In this document: piece after piece, positions 50,560-60,950 of the stretch
Layout: each line of letters begins with the position of its first letter
How positions within the stretch are numbered: the first letter of the stretch is position 1
Assembly: GCA_008360955.1 (NCBI GenBank)
Contig: LUCM01000220.1
Coordinates: 16,999 to 80,998, forward strand
DNA from: Fasciolopsis buskii
Taxonomy: Eukaryota; Platyhelminthes; Trematoda; Plagiorchiida; Fasciolidae
Reading direction: 5' to 3'
Length of the DNA stretch: 64,000 bases
Program-made: the position numbers and the translations under genes
The notes under the pieces: generated by a model
Databases searched by the model: none
Seen by the model: only the letters and a program-made list of their open reading frames with translations
What the model was told of the DNA's origin: nothing

Positions 50560-50735
50560 GATTGCTTGTTTAACCGAACGTCTACCGCCCAGCGCGGTCG
50601 TTATTTGCACGTTACTCATGCACTCTCCCGTTGAAAGATACCCATTTTTCTACCGCTTCCGACTGTCTTTTCGTTGTAACGGTCGAGTGTCTAGGTTGTC
50701 AGTATTCCAATTGTACAGAGCCTAGTAAGTGACAC
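50560..50735 (+). repeat. 5' LTR remnant of the gypsy element
   Basis: The stretch from CGGATTGCTTGTTTAACCGA to CCTAGTAAG matches 54915-55105 with scattered substitutions and a few small indels. Shared words include TTTAACCGAACGTCT, CGCTTCCGACTGTCTT and GGTCGAGTGTCTAGGTTGTC. DNA upstream of 50560 shows no match to the region upstream of 54915, so only the 3' part of the LTR remains here. Confidence 0.7.
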
Positions 50736-51119
50736 ACGAGTGGTCACAAGCGTTAAGGGCAAGCTAACGTAATACGAGATCTGTGTTAAGACGACCAGAC
50801 TTACAGACTGGTGGGTCTACATTTCTTGAATCTCTATTCCCTTTTAATACCGCTTCCTTTGCCTTTATTCACGGGTGGTCAATAACGTTGTTTTTCGTTG
50901 CAAATTAGTGTTACGCGTTTTTTCCAAGCTGCTATTTCTATCAGTAAGTTTTTTTCCAATTCGTTTCTTTTTTCAACTACGGTGTCATTTCCACAGAGCA
51001 AAAACCGTCACTGGATCCAAAATTAGGGTCCCCAACTCTCCATTTACCTTTGCTCATGCTGTCGGATCCTCAACTCTGGTTTATTATAGTTGAACTGGAT
51101 TTCGAGGATTACAGGATAA

Positions 51120-51419
51120 CTAGCGATGTCAGTCGTTTCAGATGAGTTGCTTACCATATATCACCGTCAGACTAGCGACTTCATAATTACTTCGCGCAGT
51201 TACGAGGATTTGAAAGAGGCAGCCAGAACTCGAACTGCCCCTACTGAAGATCGGTGCATCCGACAGTTGCTTCTAGGTGCGGAGCTCGGAAATAGAAAGC
51301 TTTCAGAGCTACTACGGGAAATGCGGCCTCTCAGAGACGCACCTTTCGGTGACGACTCGTTATTAAGGAACCTGTTGCTTCAAAAGCTCAGGCCACATCT
51401 TTCACTGTGCTGTCCGTAA
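51120..51419 (+). pseudogene. Gypsy gag (capsid) fragment
   Basis: The frame reads YEDLKEAARTRTAPTEDRCI, then LLLGAELGNRKLSELLREMR and DSLLRNLLLQKLRPHL. This is the gypsy gag pattern of YDELKEAL-R-T, ELGDRKPSQLLR-MR and the LP-LQKLP segment before the nucleocapsid. An upstream piece (FTFAHAVGSSTLVYY, about 51030-51090) is a likely further gag part in a separate frame. The zinc knuckle was not found. Confidence 0.7.
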
Positions 51420-51769
51420 GTATTTCCTGAAGGAGACCGTCAAAATCGCTAATTAAATTATTTCGCACTGTAGCCGAGGTTTTCCAGCTATAAACACTTT
51501 CTCGTCTCCCAGAACCAAATTCCTATCTTCACGGGACGAAGTAACAACCACCTTTAGGATGATCAACGCATTTATACAGCGGCTAACTGTCAATAGAGAT
51601 CGCTGTCAAGGTCAGTTCGCGCCGAGGCAGGCGCAGTAGTGCCCTCAGCATAGCGATCCTTCCCGTCATCCGCGAAAGGTTACTGCAAATATCACAAACG
51701 TTTTGGTGATTTGGCAAAAGATGTGACCACGAGGGCACATTCAAAACCAAAATACGGAGAATCTAGCCT

Positions 51770-52161
51770 CCCAGATATTGGGCGCGGCACATGACATCGG
51801 CCTTTCTACCGAATATCGCCCGTTTAACGTCAAGTACTTGATGACAAACAGATTATTCCTGGATGGTACAGCTGTGGAGGTCAGTGTAATCCTTCTTGGC
51901 CCAAATAATTTGATTACTGCACACACAGAGACGCTACGGTCTGCGAACGGCATCCATGTCCACACGTACGGACATGGTTTCCTCACTCTCGATCCCGTTG
52001 GGTACTCCTCGTCGCCTACGCTCCATATCCTATTATTGGCAGTCTTCCTCCAGCATTTCGATTTATTAGTCAACGCTCAGCACAGCAATTCAGCAGACCG
52101 TCAAATGTCGCTGACCGTCACCCGCTCGTTAGCCTTCGCCGACCAAATCACGCACCATTAA
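51770..52161 (+). pseudogene. Gypsy aspartic protease remnant
   Basis: The frame contains NRLFLDGTAVEVSVILL, where the retropepsin active site of this family reads FLVDTGAEVSV. The catalytic Asp-Thr-Gly is disrupted to DGT. ETLRSANGIHVHTYGHGFLT follows, matching the family's TLRAANGTxIxTYG flap region, then LLLAVFLQHFDLLVNAQHSN (DFL-HF-LLVD). The order is right for retropepsin between gag and RT. Confidence 0.75.
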
Positions 52162-52259
52162 GCTGAACCGCCAGCTAAACAACCATACAAAGAACTGCTT
52201 TTCAAGTGCCCTGGAAAAGTGCGACAAGCCGGTTCACTGCCAGCCATCACTACTAAGGT

Positions 52260-52900
52260 AACCCACTATACAGAGGCCGCAGGACTTCCAGGGTTTAGTC
52301 GGCCTTGTCTCCTACCTTCTCACAAGTTCCGATCAGCCGAGGGATAATTCCACCACACGTTGAACCTGGGCATCTTCCTACCTTATAGTAGTCCATGGGT
52401 CTCTCCGCTTCACATGGTCCCCAAGCCTAACGGAGACTGGTAACCATGTGGGAACTACAGGGCACTGAACAGGGTAGGTACCCGATTCCCCAGATACAGG
52501 ACCTCATTTCGTTGCTGTACGGTTTTAAGATCTTTAGCCGCATAGATTTAGTTTGAGCGAAGAGAAAGATTTACCAAAAATGGCAATGACCATACCTTCT
52601 GGACTTTTTGAGTTACTGAGGTTGTCCTTCGCGCTCAGAAATTTGGCTCAAACCTTTCAAAGGCTTACGCGGTTTTGAGAATATGTGAACCTGGACAACA
52701 TACCAGTAGCCAGCCGCTCGAAAAAGCAACACTCCATTCAATAAAGTGCTCAATTTGACCGCCTCAGCAAACATTGTGTAACGATTAACGCTTAGAAATG
52801 TGAGCTTGGAAAGCCCAGCGTCGCATTCCCAGTTCATATCGTCTCGTCGTCAGGTCAAGCTTCATTTCCGGATAAAATCACGGCTATTCGGGAGTACTCT
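52260..52900 (+). pseudogene. Gypsy reverse transcriptase, catalytic site lost
   Basis: The N-terminal part reads AAGLPGFSRPCLLPSHKFRS, then SSPWVSPLHMVPKPNGDW, a stop, and PCGNYRALNRVGT. This is the family's SSPWASPLHMVPK-GDWRPCGDYRALN block. The later part carries YVNLDNIPVASRSKKQHSIQ at about 52680-52735, where the active site should read YLDD, so the catalytic DD is LDN here. KCELGKPSVAF follows at about 52795. Multiple stops show it is dead. Confidence 0.8.
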
Positions 52901-53409
52901 GACCCTCATTCTTACCCACAGTTGCGGAAATTTGTCAACCTGGTTAACTTCTATCAGCATTTTATCGCTAAACTTGCGGAGGTAGTACTCCCCTTTAGAG
53001 ATCTGTTAAGGGGAGTTAAGCGTAATTTTACGTTTCCCGAGGCTGCGAAACAGCGCTATCACCAAAATAGCGCTACTCGCACATCCCGACCCGGCGCACC
53101 CATATCTCTAATAACCGATGCCTTAAACACTGCAGTCGGAGCTGTACCTCAGCAGCACACCGACGGCTCTTGGATGCCTTCAGCATTCTTTTCCAAGCGG
53201 CTCCAGGCGGCAGAGTCTACTTATATCACGTTCGGCAGGGAGTTGCCCGCCGTCCACCTAGCTGTCTGACACTTCAGGCACGCATCAGAAGGTCGCCCCT
53301 GGTATACGCGCTGCATTTAGTCTCTGACCGGTACTCGCAACGCGAGGTCCGCCACTTGGAATTTGTTTCACAATTCACTGTGAACCCACAATGTCTCAGG
53401 AGCAGATAA
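52901..53409 (+). pseudogene. Gypsy RNase H / connection region
   Basis: The frame starts LRKFVNLVNFYQHFIAKLAE, the LRxFLGMVNFYHRFIP motif after RT, then gives PISLITDALNTAVGAVPQQH (family: LTTDASDxAVGAVLQQ) and FFSKRLQAAESTYITFGREL (FFSKKLxPAETRYSTFGREL). A frame change at about 53270 ends the block. The first catalytic Asp of RNase H (TDA) is still present. Confidence 0.8.
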
Positions 53410-53589
53410 ATCCGCCGCTGATGCACTTTCTCATGTACACCGACTTCGTTTGTCTCCAACACAGAACGTCGACCTCGACACGATGGCACAGGCCCAAGTG
53501 ATGGATTCTGATATCAACCAACCTCAACGAGGCAGCTCCTTAATATTAGCGGTCGCACCCACCACAGTGCCCTAGAATACAACTGTTTG

Positions 53590-54330
53590 CGACGTATCGC
53601 AAGGTCGTCCAAGGCCGGTGGTTCCAGCAGCTCACTTTTATACCACATTTCTGGTGCTACTCAGCCTCGTCCACCCGCGTGTGGCCATTTCGTTGGGGCT
53701 TGTTTTGTATGGTTTAACTTTAAGCGAGACATGCGCCGATGGTCTCACACCTGCGTCTAGTGCAAGTTGGTGCAAGACCACCGGCATACCAAAGCCCCAG
53801 CGGTGAGGTTCCCAAGACCCGACACTCGGTTTCACCAAGTGAATGTTGATCTTGTGGAACCCATCCCGCGGTCCCATGGCCATGTGCTCACCTGTACAGG
53901 CCACCTCACTCGCTGGCCACAGACAGCACCAATCACCTTCTCTAAGTCAGAAGAGGCCAAAACATTTTCCTGGCAGGTTGGGCAATCATATTTAGTCGTC
54001 ATGCTGTGGTGACCGCCCACCGTAGCTCACATTTCGACGGAACGCTCTCACATTTTATTAAACGCTTGGCTGCCACCATTTTAAAAAATTGGCCTCACAC
54101 ACAATCTAGGAGTATGGTGGAAAGGTTTAAACCATAGATATGGCAGCTCTGCGAGCACAGGCCAACCTGCTTTACAGCGAAATATTACCACTGGATCTTT
54201 GAAGCCTCGGATTACTTTTAGAGAAGATATAGGCACCACACCAAATGAGCTTGTGTTTGGTTTCACGCTCCGCCTCTCCGAGGAGCTGGTAGCACGTGTC
54301 ACTGGCGCAGCACTTGGCAGGAGCTCAAGG
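53590..54330 (+). pseudogene. Gypsy integrase remnant
   Basis: From about 53645 the frame reads HPRVAISLGLVLYGL (HPGVRASVKLV) and then a degraded Zn finger. IPKPQR, PRPDTRFHQVNVDLVEPI, LTCTGHLTRWPQTAPI (family: LTCIDRFTRWPEAIPI) and AHRSSHFDGTLSHFIKRLAA (family: DRGxQFES) follow, then RSMVERFK (GMVERFHR). The tail has TPNELVFGFTLRLSEELV at 54235-54293. The first catalytic Asp (CIDR) reads CTGH, so the domain is inactive. Confidence 0.8.
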
Positions 54331-54914
54331 GCGAATGTCGAAATCAGGTGTCCACCGCAAGGTCGAACATCCCCCGGTGCACAAAAGTACCGTTTCCACA
54401 AATATTTTGTTTCACCCCCTCTCGGAAGAAGCCTATGACCGCGGCGGATCCATTAACTCTGGCACGACAACCACCATTCTCACCCTCCATATTATTCGCT
54501 CACTATAGGATGAAGGGAACCCGGGATCCGAAACCTGTGCTCAACCCCGTCTGATGAATACTCCTGACTAGCCTAAGTCCCGTTGATATGGGACTCGGTC
54601 AGATCCACCGCTTTGACCGACGCATATCGAGTGAGCAGCTCGGCCGCAGCGGTGTGCTCGCGCAGCTAACTCGGGGGATCCACCGCTTTCGTCCACATCC
54701 TAATTGTGTTCGTCAGGTTTGGTGTCCGACGCACGGTCGGCTCTCAACAAGTAACACAAACGTGACCACCAAAAGAACGGCAAATTTTCGCTTTGTTGAG
54801 CAACGCCAAAGCCTTAGGAGTTCACCGGTCTCCGGAATATCCTGTGTTGCCCTATCAAAGCTATTCTCCAGCGGTCTTCTGCGAGTTGGCCGCTTTAGCG
54901 GAACATTGATTCGG

Positions 54915-55105
54915 TCCTCCGGATTGCCTGTTTAACCGAACGTCTGCCTCCCAGCGCGGCCGTCGTTTGCACGTTGATGAGGCAGGCTCCCATATCACTC
55001 CCCTGTTGAAAGATACTCCTTCTTCTGCCGCTTCCGACTGTCTTCTTGTTGTACCGGTCGAGTGTCTAGGTTGTCAGTATTCCAATCCTGCAGTACTTAG
55101 TAAGA
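54915..55105 (+). repeat. 3' LTR (part shared with the 5' copy)
   Basis: The matching block starts at CTCCGGATTGCCTGTTTAAC and runs to ACTTAGTAAG. The full LTR probably starts earlier, somewhere after the integrase tail at about 54.4-54.6 kb, but that part has no counterpart on the 5' side. A purine-rich AGGATGAAGGGAA at 54507-54519 could be the polypurine tract. Confidence 0.65.
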
Positions 55106-56116
55106 GTTCGAACGGCATCCACAAGCAGCCTATTCCACCTTTTTACCACTCTGTTACCGTTGGAAGACGCTGTTGCTGCAGGCCGAGAGCAATGCTATAT
55201 CAGTTTCATTCCATTTTCTCTATGGAAAATTGAAGGTAGCCGCATTTGAACGTGCGAAGTGCTTTACCACAATAGTTGAAAAAATCACAATTATTCGATT
55301 CGTGGCGTAAGGAAACCGGTTTTCCGCTAGATGCCACAGGGTTGCGAATGTTTCCTGTCCGCATGCGGAAATACTGGTTGGTTTTCACCAACAGGAAATA
55401 GAAATTTTGAATGCTAAGTTTGCCAGTGGCTGAGTTCCCAGTTTTCTGAACACTGCCTCGGGACAGTGTGATTTTGGATCTAGTAGATCACAGTCAAACC
55501 CCGTTTATAACAAAACGCCACTTAGGTAATAGCGTAACATAAACGTTGAGAAAACTGTGGATATCTTGGTTTGTTTTCTCTTCTTTTTTGTTTTCGCGCA
55601 ATATTACTTAGCATCCGTCTTGGGTCTTTGAAATGGTTATCTCTGCCATTTCAATAACTCATTTTGCAGATCACACCCAAGCAACACGAGTGTTTTCACG
55701 AGTATTGCGTTTACAGCTGCTTGGGTGTTCCCCTTTAAAATGAACTTGAGTGACCTCTAAGGAAACAACACTGGGACACGCAGTGTAGCGTCAGCCAAGA
55801 GCTTGTTCCTTGACCGACGCAGAACGATTTCTATAGGCATTAGGTATCAAAAAACCCATTCATGAACCATAAACGAGAGTTTTCGCCGCTGTCTTAGGAA
55901 AGTCCAAAAAGGCGACTTTCGGATCGGAATTCATGAAATCACTGCAACACAAATAAATTTAATGTTTCATGGTAAACACAATTTTGTAGATTCTATAGTT
56001 GGTTTGTTAGTATTCACTACTCGATTTGGGCACTCAAATTTGGACCTGCGTAAATGACTTTCTTGATTCTATACTGCGATTTTGGCATCGTTTTTTGAGT
56101 ATGCATGATTGCACAT
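55106..56116. other. Spacer with no recognised feature
   Basis: This stretch contains no open frame with coding-like composition and no recognisable repeat. Confidence 0.5.
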
Positions 56117-56257
56117 TTAATGTTTCTTTCTAGTCGGTTGCTGATTAACCCTATAACCCGGTATAATTGAAGGTGCGAATCGATTGTTTTGATTTTCATA
56201 TTCAACTTTGGCTGCGTACTGTTCAATCGCTGCTTGGACCTCTATTCTCTTAACTAC
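56117..56257 (-). CDS. Candidate terminal exon of an unrecognised minus-strand gene
   Basis: After TTAATTCGTTTAG the minus strand reads VVKRIEVQAAIEQYAAKVEY, then ENQNNRFAPSIIPGYRVNQQ and PTRKKH, with a TAA at 56119-56117. The composition (helical Glu/Gln/Ala/Lys followed by Asn/Pro-rich tail) is strongly coding-like. The segment just upstream (56357-56258) is open in the frame shifted by one base, so either the AG at 56259-56258 is a real acceptor or a single base disrupts one continuous exon. I do not know the family. Confidence 0.5.
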   Translation of the reverse strand, partial: VVKRIEVQAAIEQYAAKVEYENQNNRFAPSIIPGYRVNQQPTRKKH

Positions 56258-56357
56258 CTAAACGAATTAAAGCCACGGGATAAATGATTAAATCGATGTA
56301 TAAATTATCCTGCAGGAAAAAATCTGTTTCCTGTTGATTCTGGTCGCCATCTTCATC
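56250..56357 (-). CDS. Candidate exon directly upstream, one base out of frame
   Basis: The acceptor CCGTATTCTAACTCTCAG opens in phase 0 with DEDGDQNQQETDFFLQDNLY, then IDLIIYPVALIRLGS and a stop. The acidic, Gln-rich composition looks coding. It overlaps the start of the terminal exon by 8 bases in another frame. Its last residues (PVALIR) would read naturally into VVKRIE if one G were absent. This suggests a frameshift, an assembly base error, or a very small intron. Confidence 0.45.
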   Translation of the reverse strand, partial: DEDGDQNQQETDFFLQDNLYIDLIIYPVALIRLGS

Positions 56358-56607
56358 CTGAGAGTTAGAATACGGTGAGAATAATCAACCATTCCTTGAA
56401 GTTCATGTAAGTGCATATGACATAGTCCGTTATAAGTGTGAAATTAAACAAAGCAGAAAACATTGCACCAATTAGGAAAATTTGATAAAATGATTCAGTT
56501 ACGTTGTTAGGACACATCTAATTACAGCAAACATAAAAATAATAAACACATGCGAAACCTTGGTCCGTTAAGCGATGTTTTTCCGACCAAGTTAAATTGC
56601 AAGTTTA

Positions 56608-57039
56608 TTAGTAAAAAGTGAAATAAAAGCCTTTAAGCCGATCGTTGATAATCAGTGAAATATCGGTCCACCAATGAACTCCTGTGAACAGCATGATTCT
56701 CAAGTGAAAAAAGACCGCACAATAGCAGACCCACCAGATTCGTTCTGCAAAACGACCGACTAGTGGCTTATCTTCCTCTGTCTGAAACTCTGAATCTACC
56801 GATGTACTTTGGCTATTTGCTGCACAGTTCCACCAGAAGTATTTTTTACAGTACGTGGTCTCAGGAGTTATATTAATTAAAATACAACGGTACTTTTCAT
56901 CTCCAGACCGAAGTTTTGCTGATTGGTGAGCATTTGGCGCTGTCGTCGAGGGAAAATTTGGGCGTGGTTTTCGCTGTAGACGATGATGGCAGCGCCTGAA
57001 ACAAGAAACTAATTGTGGATGCCTCAGAGGCGGGAAATT
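56608..57039 (-). CDS. Long open stretch with a good internal acceptor, unrecognised
   Basis: The frame is open for 143 codons with no early ATG. Within it an acceptor TTAGTTTCTTGTTTCAG ends at 57003-57002 area and the downstream peptide contains NFPSTTAPNAHQSAKLRSGD, LINITPETTYCKKYFWWNCA and GRFAERIWWVCYCAVFFHL (a possible membrane segment). A phase-0 donor at TCG before GTAGAT could join the exon at 56357. Alternative frames over the first 100 nt are also open, so this could be chance. It ends beside AATAAA. Confidence 0.25.
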   Translation of the reverse strand, partial: NFPPLRHPQLVSCFRRCHHRLQRKPRPNFPSTTAPNAHQSAKLRSGDEKYRCILINITPETTYCKKYFWWNCAANSQSTSVDSEFQTEEDKPLVGRFAERIWWVCYCAVFFHLRIMLFTGVHWWTDISLIINDRLKGFYFTFY

Positions 57040-57042
57040 TCA

Positions 57043-58200
57043 GAAGTAAATCTGTGTAATTGGGAGTACTTGCTCGCCCAAAGAAAGGCAAGCTTTGGGG
57101 ATCTGATTATATGGTCTGGATTTTTATACGGACTTGCAACAGGGCCGTCAGGTTGGATGCCGAGTAACGTACACCATCTATCTATCTATGTATTTGTCTA
57201 TTTACCTCATTCTCTCATTTCTACATTGATTGCTTCCCTTTTCCTCTTATGAACTCTATATACCTCAGCTAGAACGCCGCCAGACTGCCACCTTTCTTAG
57301 TTTTGAATTCCACATGCAAACGGTAGCATTTCCCTGAAAACAGGAGTCAATTATCTAGGACGCAGCTGTCATATCGCCTGTTCCTAGACAACACGAAAAC
57401 AACCTGGCCCAAGAAACCCGCTTAATACTACAAGTCCAGGTCATGGTAAAACAGAACAATGACGCTCAATATGCATGATGTCTCAATGACCTAGCGCACC
57501 CCGCTGCAAGTAAAGCAGGAACTGGAGGACGGTTGATGCGTCACCCACCCACAATGTAATAGGCAGACAAATCTTTCCCACTGCACCGCTTGTATTTCTA
57601 ATCTTCCTCACCGTGGCTAATTTGCCCATCACGCCAAAGGTGAGTGTCTATGGCCAAACGTACACATCAGTTCCGTCAATCAAATATCCTCATAACTCCG
57701 GGGGTCCTCCCTAAATCCTCCTCGAAGCCATTCTTCGTCAGGAAAATATCAACAATTTGAATACCTATAGAGAGCAAAACACAAGATCTGCTGTCAATTT
57801 GCGCAGACTTAACGGAGTTGTATATTTTATCCAAAGAATTGCATGGAAATCTTTGTTTTCCTCCTAATACTTTTGTACAATTTTCAGTAATCACCTCATC
57901 AAACAACGATTTATAAACGTTCTATACCACCGATCTGCTCTTTTATTTTCCCGAACGATGTTCAGTTTATATTTCTGGCTGTAGATACCGCCATAAAACG
58001 CAGGACTTTCCCTCCTCCTCCTCCATCCTCCTCCGTTTTTCCAGGCGGTCATTCAAGCTTATTTTGTCATTTTTCATCTGCCGCCCCTAGTGTTACCGAT
58101 TGCTTCACCGCAGGCAACTTAATTTGTTCCAAATAGCACCATAGTAGTTTGATCCGCCTCTGTTTTGATTTGGGTTAGTTTGGTCTTTACGCGTCACCCA
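57043..58200. other. Spacer before the BEL/Pao element
   Basis: Apart from the low-confidence exon at 57676-57800 and a few CTAT repeats at about 57177-57190, nothing was recognised. An LTR of the BEL/Pao element may lie here, but I could not match it to DNA after 63.0 kb. Confidence 0.4.
57676..57800 (-). CDS. Possible terminal exon, low confidence
   Basis: After CTCTCTATAG the minus strand reads IQIVDIFLTKNGFEEDLGRT followed by PGVMRIFD and a stop at 57676. The composition is coding-like. The frame is also open for 46 codons upstream of the acceptor, so the splice site may be chance. No partner was found. Confidence 0.22.
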
Positions 58201-58689
58201 AAATTTTGTCCAGGAGCTTACAGTACTCAAAACTTTGGAAAATGATTGGCAATGAAACTACGCAGCAAAATGGTCAAAGTAGGCGAGCCCGTGGAAAGCA
58301 ACCCCCAAGTGAATCAAACCGTCTTGCTCGTAGGTATTGGTTGAATCCCTTCTCCTGTTTCAGCTTCCTTGGGCCAGTACATAAACAGTTGGACTCCCAA
58401 AAGGCGAGGAGTGAACTGTTGTAAGCTTGTTTAAAAGAAACGCATCTGAAAGGAAAACTAGAACTGGATGAAAGAGAAAACACATCCAGGCGAAGGGCGA
58501 AACTGAGATGGTGGAAACGAAGCTAGCTCTTTCAAAAGAGCAAGAATATGCTCCGATTTTGGATGCTTCAAAAATAAGGTGGGTGGGAGGGAACACTCAT
58601 CTTGGTATTGTTGAGTGATTTGCGTACACATGCCGAACCGACATTCAAGGCTCCAGTCCATTCGACAGCAGAAGGCGCGATTAACTATC

Positions 58690-59078
58690 GGGTGGGCCTG
58701 CTTCAGGTCGAACCGGAATTTTTCGCTGGTAATGTCTTCTTACTGGAAGTTCGTTAAGAAGTGTGAATATTGCATAGAGAACGGCGTTATGGACGACTGG
58801 CAAGGAATCCAGTATCTGTTGAACTGTTGCACGGGCAAGCCCGGGGGGCCGCAGAGGGGCGCATATTTCTAACCCTAGAAGTTGATTATAAAATGGTCAT
58901 GGACGTCTTGGATGATCAGCACGGACAGGAAAGCGCGGTTTCTAGGTCGTTCGTTGATGGTTTATTGGAGCGACAGAAGCCAAGTCACGAAGACTCCGAG
59001 GCATTGACGAAGTGGTCGTTAAAAATGCTCATCGCTTGCACATCGGTGAATTTCCTAGGGAATTTGAGTTCATTGTAA
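58690..59078 (+). pseudogene. BEL/Pao gag core
   Basis: The frames give RVGLLQVEPEFFAGN (family: LPRVEPPxFSGDP), then YWKFVKKCEYCIENGVMDDW and QYLLNCCTGK. After a frame change LTLEVDYKMVMDVLDDQHGQ and SRSFVDGLLERQKPSHEDSE follow, then LTKWSLKM. The spacing matches Pao gag, where YW-F-(R/K)QFE leads to L-YCxG-A and later RSYVDGLL. Gag packages the element's RNA. This copy is shifted in frame at about 58830. Confidence 0.75.
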
Positions 59079-59329
59079 AAGATGGAATAGGCCTTCCGAG
59101 CGTTATTAGGATTTGTGGGATAGGTCGGTCGATGACACTTTGAGGTGCGGAAACAACCCTTAGTTTAGTGGCCTGCAGGCACTGGGGTCCCGTGTAGCGC
59201 GAATCTATCAAAGTAGGTTTAGCAAGCTGGCTTCGGACAGCCGGCCTCCTTGGAGCAAGCAAACACCTAAGTGGAAAACGAACTCGCCGAAGAATCTTTC
59301 AGATGCCCTATTCTTCAGCACTACAAAAG

Positions 59330-59646
59330 GGTTTGCCTCACGAACCTTTACAGAACTATGTTCGGTCTGCAATGCATTGAGCATAAAAGATGAACTTCTT
59401 CGTTTCTTGTCCATGGATATACCCGGAAGATGTGAAGGCGAGATTTTTTCGTTTGAGGTGCTGACACTAGCGGACGCAGAGCCCATGTCCGAACCATGTT
59501 CCAGCCTTGTTTGTAGAAGGAGTTATGTGGGTAAACAGTTTACCAGCTGTAGTATGCCCGACATGGATAGAGAGAAACGGCGTGCAATCATTGCACACCC
59601 GTCGCAAAGCCAACCAATCAGTCGCTCAACCATTGCGCTGCCAACC
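59330..59646 (+). pseudogene. BEL/Pao gag C-terminal, zinc-knuckle region (degraded)
   Basis: The frame reads SRTFTELCSVCNALSIKDEL followed by LRFLSMDIPGRCEG. The pattern C-x-x-C then KDE-L-RFL precedes the zinc knuckles in Pao elements (family: CxxCNxxHxLxxCxxF). Cys residues occur later (SCSM, VCRR) but no complete CCHC knuckle remains. Confidence 0.45.
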
Positions 59647-59669
59647 TAGGATCCTAATGTTGTATTAGT

Positions 59670-59858
59670 ATGAGGGTTCTGCCGGTGAGTATTGAAGGAC
59701 CAAAGGATCGCCTGGAAACCCATGCCTTACTGGATGCGGGTTCAGATGCGACCGTCTTTCGGAGTAACCTCTTAGAGTTAGTAGGCCTCAGGGTACCCCT
59801 GCTTCGCTGTCATTTTCGACCGTTAACGGTGCGGCAACATGCGATTCCGGAATTCTAG
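59670..59858 (+). pseudogene. BEL/Pao protease fragment
   Basis: The frame reads MRVLPVSIEGPKDRLETHAL followed by LDAGSDATVFRSNLLELVGL. LDAGSD is the Pao-type aspartic protease motif (LLDxGSD) and appears intact. The domain stops at 59858 after about 60 residues, shorter than a full protease. Confidence 0.75.
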
Positions 59859-60210
59859 AATTGACCTTAACTTCGTTGTCAGAAAAAGAATCCGTTTGTC
59901 GAAAGAGCGTTCTGAATAGAAAGCCTCCCGATACAATCAGTGCGTACTTTCAGGGCCTCATCCACGATGCTTCCCGAAGTATCAACTAGTGACGTGAGGG
60001 TGAGTCCCTATGGACGCGGACGTCCCTGAAGCATACTGGGCCTTGGAGAAAAGTTTAGATGGACGAAAACAGCCGCATGCCATTTGACCCTATTAGGCTG
60101 GATTGCAGTAGACCCAGTCGATCAAGGTGCTTACACGGCCGAACACATAAATTGCATTTATCCGAGGTAGGTTAATTGACAAAACAGCTCAATTTACTCC
60201 GGAGTAGTGA

Positions 60211-60950
60211 ATGATTACCTGCTGCAACGGCCGGAGAAAAACGACAACACTGGCAGGGGTGCTTCTCCAATTCCGAAAATATCCTATTGCACCGGCACTG
60301 GACGTCGAGGAAATGTTTATGCAAGTGCGATTGCCAGGGAGACAAAGAGGAGCACTGAGGTTTCTGTGGAGGCAAGGTTATCAGCTGGACGGAAACCTGG
60401 TTGAATATCGAAAGACATCGCATCCTTTTGGCACGACCTCATTTCCATTTTGCGACAACTTTGCTCTACACAGGGCCACAATTGATTTGGGGTTTCATTA
60501 AGAAGAACATGTCATTGTGGTGTGAGGTAATTTTTAATTTGACGACTCCCTCGTATCGATATAAAGTGTTCATAATGCTAAAGTATTCGCTGGTAAAACC
60601 AGCGTCTTGCTAGCAAATGCGGGTTTACGATGGCGTAGGTGGGTATCCGGTCACAAGGGAGTACTTGAAGTTCTCGAAATCTGAAATGGCTCGCTCTGCT
60701 TTAGAAATCGTCACTTCCAACTCAGTACCAGAAAGAGCCTTGGGTTTGGAATATGGCACCACCAAAGATAAGTTTCAGTTTACAGTCAGGGATTTTGTCA
60801 ATTTTCCCGTCGATTTTCGACCCACTGGGGTTGGTCTCGCCTTTCATTCTGCCTAGTAAAATAATGTTGCAGCAGTTTTATCGCAAACGTCTAGATTTGC
60901 ACGAGCCAATTGGAGAATCACAACCGAGGCGTTGGGATGAATGGTTATGA
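60211..60950 (+). pseudogene. BEL/Pao reverse transcriptase, broken
   Basis: The first frame gives LAGVLLQFRKYPIAPALDVE directly followed by EMFMQVRLP, matching the family ADIEEMFHQV motif A with its Asp, then RGALRFLWRQ and HPFGTTSFPFCDNFAL (family: HLFGATSSPSCANFAL). After a stop the YVDD segment is not recognisable. A later piece reads GILSIFPSIFDPLGLVSPFI followed by LPSKIMLQQFYRKRLDL, the characteristic Pao YDPLGFLxPF motif. Catalytic motif C appears lost. Confidence 0.8.

Larger units (their letters stand above)
50560..55105 (+). mobile_element. Dead Ty3/gypsy LTR retrotransposon (CsRn1-like)
   Basis: Two related direct repeats (50560-50735 and 54915-55105) flank gag, protease, RT, RNase H and integrase in the standard gypsy order with the integrase last. 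The domain order and the gag sequence resemble the CsRn1 type described from flatworms, as I recall it. Every domain has stops or frame changes. The 5' repeat is shorter than the 3' one, and no target-site duplication was identified. Confidence 0.8.
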
